Below are positions 5,763 to 9,405 of a stretch of DNA of 9,405 nucleotides, piece after piece. The stretch lies in the NCBI GenBank assembly GCA_013911625.1, contig JACESW010000034.1, positions 1 through 9,405 on the forward strand. Direction: 5' to 3'. Each line of letters begins with the position of its first letter. The first letter of the stretch is position 1. The position numbers were made by a program, and so were the translations under genes. The stretch comes from Cryomorphaceae bacterium. Its GTDB lineage: Bacteria > Bacteroidota > Bacteroidia > Flavobacteriales > Schleiferiaceae. The notes beneath the pieces were generated by a model, which was not told where the DNA came from, searched no databases, and worked only from the letters and a program-made list of their open reading frames with translations.

Positions 5763-8279
5763 ATGGAAAATATGCTTTTGTTGGTACCAGTATTTGGTAT
5801 CGTTGGTCTAATCTATATGTTCGTTTTACGCCAATGGGTTGTGAAACAAGATTCGGGCTCAGAAAAAATGTCAAAACTTGCTGCTTACGTTAAAGAAGGC
5901 GCTTTGGCATTCTTGAACGCGGAATACCGCATTTTGGCAATCTTCGTAGTGGTAGCAGGTATTCTGCTCGGAATTGTTTCTTCTATCGTTGAAACCACAC
6001 ACTGGTTCATTGTTGTAGCCTTTGTTATCGGTGCTGTATTCTCTGCGGTAGCAGGAAACATAGGAATGCGTATTGCAACTGATTCTAATGTTAGAACAAC
6101 ACAAGCCGCCCGTACCTCTTTACCACAAGCGTTGAAAGTTTCTTTCCGCGGTGGAACCGTAATGGGATTGGGTGTTGCCGGTCTAGCCGTTTTCGGTCTA
6201 GGTATATTATTTATAATCTTAACCAAAATATTCATCACTGGTGAGGAGGACACGTTCTACAACGAGATGACCGTTGTTCTTGAAGCGCTCGCAGGTTTCT
6301 CACTAGGTGCTGAATCCATTGCTCTTTTTGCTCGTGTAGGTGGAGGTATCTACACAAAAGCTGCCGACGTAGGTGCTGACCTTGTAGGTAAAGTGGAAGC
6401 AGGTATTCCTGAAGATGATCCACGTAACCCTGCAACTATTGCAGATAACGTAGGTGATAACGTAGGTGATGTTGCAGGTATGGGTGCCGATTTGTTCGGT
6501 TCTTACGTAGCCACAGTATTGGCTTCTATGGTATTGGGTAACTACGTCATCAACGATAACCTTCTGAGTACAGGTACATTCTTGGAAAACGGAGGTCCTA
6601 TCTTGTTGCCAATGATGATTGCGGGTGTTGGTATCATCTTTTCTATCATCGGTACTTTCTTCATCCGTATTAAAGACAATAGCGCAAAAGAGCCAGAGGT
6701 TCAACGTGCATTGAACATCGGTAACTGGTCTTCAATTATTTTGACAGGTATCGGTTCATATGTATTGATCCAAATGCTTCTACCTGAAACATTGAGCATG
6801 AAGTTCTTTGGCGAAGGTTTTAAAGAGGTAACGCGTACAGCAGTATTTGGTGCTGTAATCGTTGGTCTTGTTGTAGGTGCTTTGATCTCGTACTTCACAG
6901 AGTACTACACTGGTCTTGGTAAAAAGCCAATTTTAGATATCGTTCAGAAGTCAGCTACTGGTGCTGCAACTAACATTATTGCAGGTCTAGGTGTAGGTAT
7001 GATTTCTACTTTTGCGCCTATCCTCCTCTTCGCTGGAGCGATTTGGTCTTCATATGCATTCGCCGGTTTCTACGGTGTTGCAATCGCAGCTTCTGCCATG
7101 ATGGCTACAACAGCTATGCAGTTGGCAATTGATGCTTTCGGTCCTATCGCGGATAACGCGGGTGGTATTGCAGAGATGAGTGAATTGCCAGAAGAGGTAC
7201 GTGAGCGTACTGATATTTTGGATTCTGTGGGTAACACCACTGCAGCGATCGGTAAAGGGTTCGCTATTGCTTCTGCAGCATTGACTGCTTTGGCGCTATT
7301 CGCGGCCTTCGTAACCTTCACAGGTATTGACGGTATCAACATCTTTAAAGCGCCAGTTCTTGCGATGCTATTCGTAGGGGGTATGGTTCCTGTAGTATTC
7401 TCTGCGCTTGCTATGAATGCCGTAGGTAAAGCTGCCATGGAAATGGTTAAAGAGGTACGTCGTCAGTTCAAAGAGATTCCAGGAATTATGGAATACAAGG
7501 CTGAGCCAGAATATGACAAGTGTGTTGCTATCTCTACAGAGGCTTCATTGAAAGAAATGATGTTGCCAGGTGCAATGACCATCATCTTCCCGCTAGTGGT
7601 TGCATTCTTGCCAATGGCTTTTGGCTATACTGGTCAAGAGGCAGCTGAAATGCTAGGTGGATATATGGCAGGTGTTGCTGTATCAGGTGTTCTTTGGGCC
7701 ATCTTCCAGAACAATGCTGGTGGTGCTTGGGACAACGCTAAGAAGTCTTTCGAAGCGGGTGTTATGATTGACGGTGAAATGACGTATAAAGGTTCTGAGG
7801 CACACAAAGCCGCAGTTACAGGTGATACGGTAGGTGATCCATTTAAGGACACTTCAGGTCCATCGATGAACATCTTAATTAAACTAACGTGTTTGGTAGG
7901 TCTTGTTATTGCGCCAATTCTTGGTGGCGGTCACGAGAGCCACGCTGCTACTGCAACTACTGAAGAAGTAGTTGAGGTTCGTCAAGAAGTAATGAAAATG
8001 AAGTTGAAAGACGTTGCAGTTCGTTTGGACGGAACCATTGCAGGTGAAGCTACTGCTTCAATGGATGTAACCGTTGAAGATATGGCTGCAACTATCAGCA
8101 TCTCATTCGCTTCAGAGGAGTTCAATGGTACATTCTCTTCTTTGGAAGCAGATACGGACGGGATGAACTTTGATGCTCACGGTATGGTAAGTATGAACGG
8201 TGAGGAGCTTGGTGCTTCTACCCACTTCCGCCTTGACGAAGAAGGTTCAATTAGTGAATTTGTAATCTTGTTCGAATAA
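5763..8279 (+). CDS. hppA: Membrane-bound ion-pumping pyrophosphatase, K+-dependent Flavobacterium-type H+-PPase with C-terminal extension
   Basis: An integral inner-membrane enzyme that couples PPi hydrolysis to cation export. From the ATG at 5763 it has 838 residues. The catalytic region is complete: [20 protein letters not shown] (193-212), [10 protein letters not shown] (215-224), [20 protein letters not shown] (226-245), [14 protein letters not shown] (455-468), and the late block around [20 protein letters not shown] (687-706). A494 and G497 in [12 protein letters not shown] mark the K+-dependent class; K+-independent enzymes have Lys and Thr there. The transport glutamate normally found in helix 6 (6.53, E301 in Vigna) is A250. 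A glutamate, E184 in [14 protein letters not shown], instead occupies helix-5 position 5.43, as in the Flavobacterium johnsoniae-type proton pumps, so H+ transport is favoured. The usual C-terminus falls near residue 720. About 118 more residues follow (His/Ala linker, then an acidic strand-like domain), expected to be periplasmic. An ATG at 5772 is also possible; the in-frame ATG at 5724 is not, as it sits in the hairpin loop. Confidence 0.95.
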   Translation: MENMLLLVPVFGIVGLIYMFVLRQWVVKQDSGSEKMSKLAAYVKEGALAFLNAEYRILAIFVVVAGILLGIVSSIVETTHWFIVVAFVIGAVFSAVAGNIGMRIATDSNVRTTQAARTSLPQALKVSFRGGTVMGLGVAGLAVFGLGILFIILTKIFITGEEDTFYNEMTVVLEALAGFSLGAESIALFARVGGGIYTKAADVGADLVGKVEAGIPEDDPRNPATIADNVGDNVGDVAGMGADLFGSYVATVLASMVLGNYVINDNLLSTGTFLENGGPILLPMMIAGVGIIFSIIGTFFIRIKDNSAKEPEVQRALNIGNWSSIILTGIGSYVLIQMLLPETLSMKFFGEGFKEVTRTAVFGAVIVGLVVGALISYFTEYYTGLGKKPILDIVQKSATGAATNIIAGLGVGMISTFAPILLFAGAIWSSYAFAGFYGVAIAASAMMATTAMQLAIDAFGPIADNAGGIAEMSELPEEVRERTDILDSVGNTTAAIGKGFAIASAALTALALFAAFVTFTGIDGINIFKAPVLAMLFVGGMVPVVFSALAMNAVGKAAMEMVKEVRRQFKEIPGIMEYKAEPEYDKCVAISTEASLKEMMLPGAMTIIFPLVVAFLPMAFGYTGQEAAEMLGGYMAGVAVSGVLWAIFQNNAGGAWDNAKKSFEAGVMIDGEMTYKGSEAHKAAVTGDTVGDPFKDTSGPSMNILIKLTCLVGLVIAPILGGGHESHAATATTEEVVEVRQEVMKMKLKDVAVRLDGTIAGEATASMDVTVEDMAATISISFASEEFNGTFSSLEADTDGMNFDAHGMVSMNGEELGASTHFRLDEEGSISEFVILFE

Positions 8280-8299
8280 GAGCAGGGTTCCCAGAATAG

Positions 8300-8334
8300 A
8301 AAAGCCCCGGCCATCGGCCGGGGCTTTTTGTTTT
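8300..8334. terminator. Strong bidirectional intrinsic terminator
   Basis: GCCCCGGCC (8304-8312) and GGCCGGGGC (8316-8324) form a perfect 9-bp GC stem with a 3-nt loop (ATC). Five T follow on the plus strand, and four A precede the stem (8300-8303), extending the pairing and giving a U-tract on the minus strand. It sits 20 bp after hppA and 23 bp after the end of the convergent peptidase gene, and likely ends both. Confidence 0.92.
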
Positions 8335-8356
8335 CCACCAAATTTTCGCACGGCTT

Positions 8357-9405
8357 CTAAATGCGCTGAAACAAGTCCAGATAGAAGCGGCAGAGATCGC
8401 GGTAAGCATCAACATGCAGGCGCTCATTAATTCCGTGTATACGTGGCAAATCTTCCGGAGTCAATGCGATAGGCAGGAAGCGATAGGTCTGCTTAGCGAG
8501 CCCATCAAAGTTCTTCGAATCTGTTCCTCCGAGCGTGAGGTAAGGGCTCACGAGCGCTTCTGGAAACGTCGCTCTAATGCTCTGGCCCAGGGTCAGGAAG
8601 TCTTCGCCGTCGAAAGATGATGTAGCAGTAGGGCCTGCGCCGTAGTCGTTGTACCATTGAACAGTACCTCCATATTCAGCTGCACGCTGGCTGTAAGCGT
8701 TGACAATATCGTCAACAGAGTAGCCCGGTAGAATACGTGTATTACATACTACCCGCGAAGACGACGGAACCACATTATCCTTGATACCAGCCCCTACCAT
8801 GGTGGCTACTGCGGTATTGGTGGTAAGTGCGCGGCCAGTAGAGGAACCTTGGTAATTACTCAAGATTAGGGAGTTGGTCAACGGACGTAAGCCGAAGGCC
8901 CACTTCAATCCAAAGGACATCTCAGGGGCAAGGTGGGTCATAAACCCTTGAAGCGGTTCAGTAAATTCAGGTTTGAAGATGGGGTCCTCATTGAGCGAGG
9001 TGATGAATGCTGAGGCACTTAATATAGCATTCTCGGTATCAGGCATACTGCTGTGGCCACCCGGTTGCTCGAAATTGACTTCAACACTGATGTACCCTTT
9101 TTCTGCCACCCCAATTAGTGCCACAGGGGTGTTTTCAAGTCCTGGCACAGAGCCCACAGAGATAGTTCCGGCCTCATCAAAAATGGTGCGGAAGGTAATG
9201 TCTTTTTCACGGCACATTGCTGCCGCCACACCTGCGCCATTACGACCACCTATTTCTTCGTCCTGACCAAAGCAGAAATAGAAGTTATACGAGGGATTCC
9301 AATCATGGGAAAGCAAAGTTTCGAGTGCTTCGAGGATTCCAAAAGCGGAGGCCTTATCGTCTAAGGCACCACGACCGTACACGTAGTCGTCAACGATTTC
9401 TCCTG
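8357..9405 (-). CDS. M20-family metallopeptidase, PM20D1/carboxypeptidase S-like, 5' end outside window
   Basis: M20 enzymes are dizinc hydrolases of peptide or N-acyl-amino-acid bonds. The frame is open to the window edge (GEIVDDY precedes the GTG at 9382), so that GTG is not the start; about 100-150 N-terminal residues, including the first metal histidine, are missing. Counting from that GTG, visible active-site parts are D8 in GRGALDDK (bridging Asp), E42/E43 in GQDEE (catalytic base and metal ligand), D69 in DEAG (metal ligand), H110 in GGHSSMP of the dimerisation/lid domain, and H316 in PRIHGINE (last metal ligand). The order and wording of blocks (VAEKGY, HSSMP, PLTN, TNTAVATMVGAGIKDNVVP, LGGTDSKNF, YRFLPI) resemble human PM20D1 and yeast carboxypeptidase S more than ArgE or DapE. 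The substrate could be dipeptides or N-acyl amino acids; it cannot be fixed here. Localisation is unknown because the N-terminus is absent. Confidence 0.92.
   Translation of the reverse strand, partial: GEIVDDYVYGRGALDDKASAFGILEALETLLSHDWNPSYNFYFCFGQDEEIGGRNGAGVAAAMCREKDITFRTIFDEAGTISVGSVPGLENTPVALIGVAEKGYISVEVNFEQPGGHSSMPDTENAILSASAFITSLNEDPIFKPEFTEPLQGFMTHLAPEMSFGLKWAFGLRPLTNSLILSNYQGSSTGRALTTNTAVATMVGAGIKDNVVPSSSRVVCNTRILPGYSVDDIVNAYSQRAAEYGGTVQWYNDYGAGPTATSSFDGEDFLTLGQSIRATFPEALVSPYLTLGGTDSKNFDGLAKQTYRFLPIALTPEDLPRIHGINERLHVDAYRDLCRFYLDLFQRI

Noticed and set aside
6445..6471. Tandem repeat of TAACGTAGGTGA
   Set aside because: It encodes the conserved DNVGDNVGD catalytic motif of the pyrophosphatase, so the repeat is dictated by protein sequence.
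7070..7438. 122-codon open frame on the minus strand inside hppA
   Set aside because: Antisense to a fully conserved pyrophosphatase segment; its Ala/Ile/Thr-rich product is a shadow of hydrophobic codons.

Overview
The window looks like a chromosomal segment of a member of the Bacteroidota, probably Flavobacteriales-like. This rests on the gene set (paired etfB/etfA beside a solo pyruvate dehydrogenase E1-beta gene, a DUF151-UVR protein, a K+-dependent proton pyrophosphatase of the Flavobacterium type). It also rests on promoter boxes of the Bacteroidota form TAnnTTTG, short leaders and no clear Shine-Dalgarno sequences. It is a housekeeping region: I see no tRNA, rRNA, CRISPR array, insertion sequence, phage gene or sign of recent transfer.

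Layout. (1) 1-311, plus strand: the C-terminal part of a HIT-family hydrolase, cut by the window edge. (2) 280-4441, minus strand: a tight five-gene operon in transcription order etfB, etfA, bifunctional nuclease (DUF151 + UVR), CNT-type nucleoside transporter, ruvC. Junctions are 11 nt, a 1-nt overlap, a 4-nt overlap and a 1-nt gap. The ruvC 3' end overlaps the HIT gene tail to tail by 32 bp. (3) 4442-4675: a 234-bp divergent control region holding a candidate etfB promoter with an embedded palindrome and a clear -7 box for pdhB. (4) 4676-5656, plus strand: pdhB. (5) 5657-5762: a hairpin with a U-tract lying directly against the -7 box of the next gene. (6) 5763-8279, plus strand: hppA, with a C-terminal extension of about 118 residues. 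(7) 8300-8334: a strong bidirectional terminator. (8) 8357-9405, minus strand: an M20 metallopeptidase resembling PM20D1/carboxypeptidase S, with its N-terminus outside the window.

How the genes fit together: ETF collects electrons from flavin dehydrogenases such as acyl-CoA dehydrogenases and passes them toward quinone. PdhB is half of the E1 component that feeds acetyl-CoA into the TCA cycle. The pyrophosphatase recovers energy from PPi made by biosynthesis and fatty-acid activation. Together they form a central energy-metabolism block. RuvC, the nucleoside transporter and the DUF151-UVR protein form a loose nucleic-acid group co-transcribed with etfBA.

No wholly new system is evident. The points most worth a second look are the periplasm-facing extension of HppA, the relocated transport glutamate in HppA, the terminator abutting the hppA promoter, and the palindrome inside the etfB promoter.
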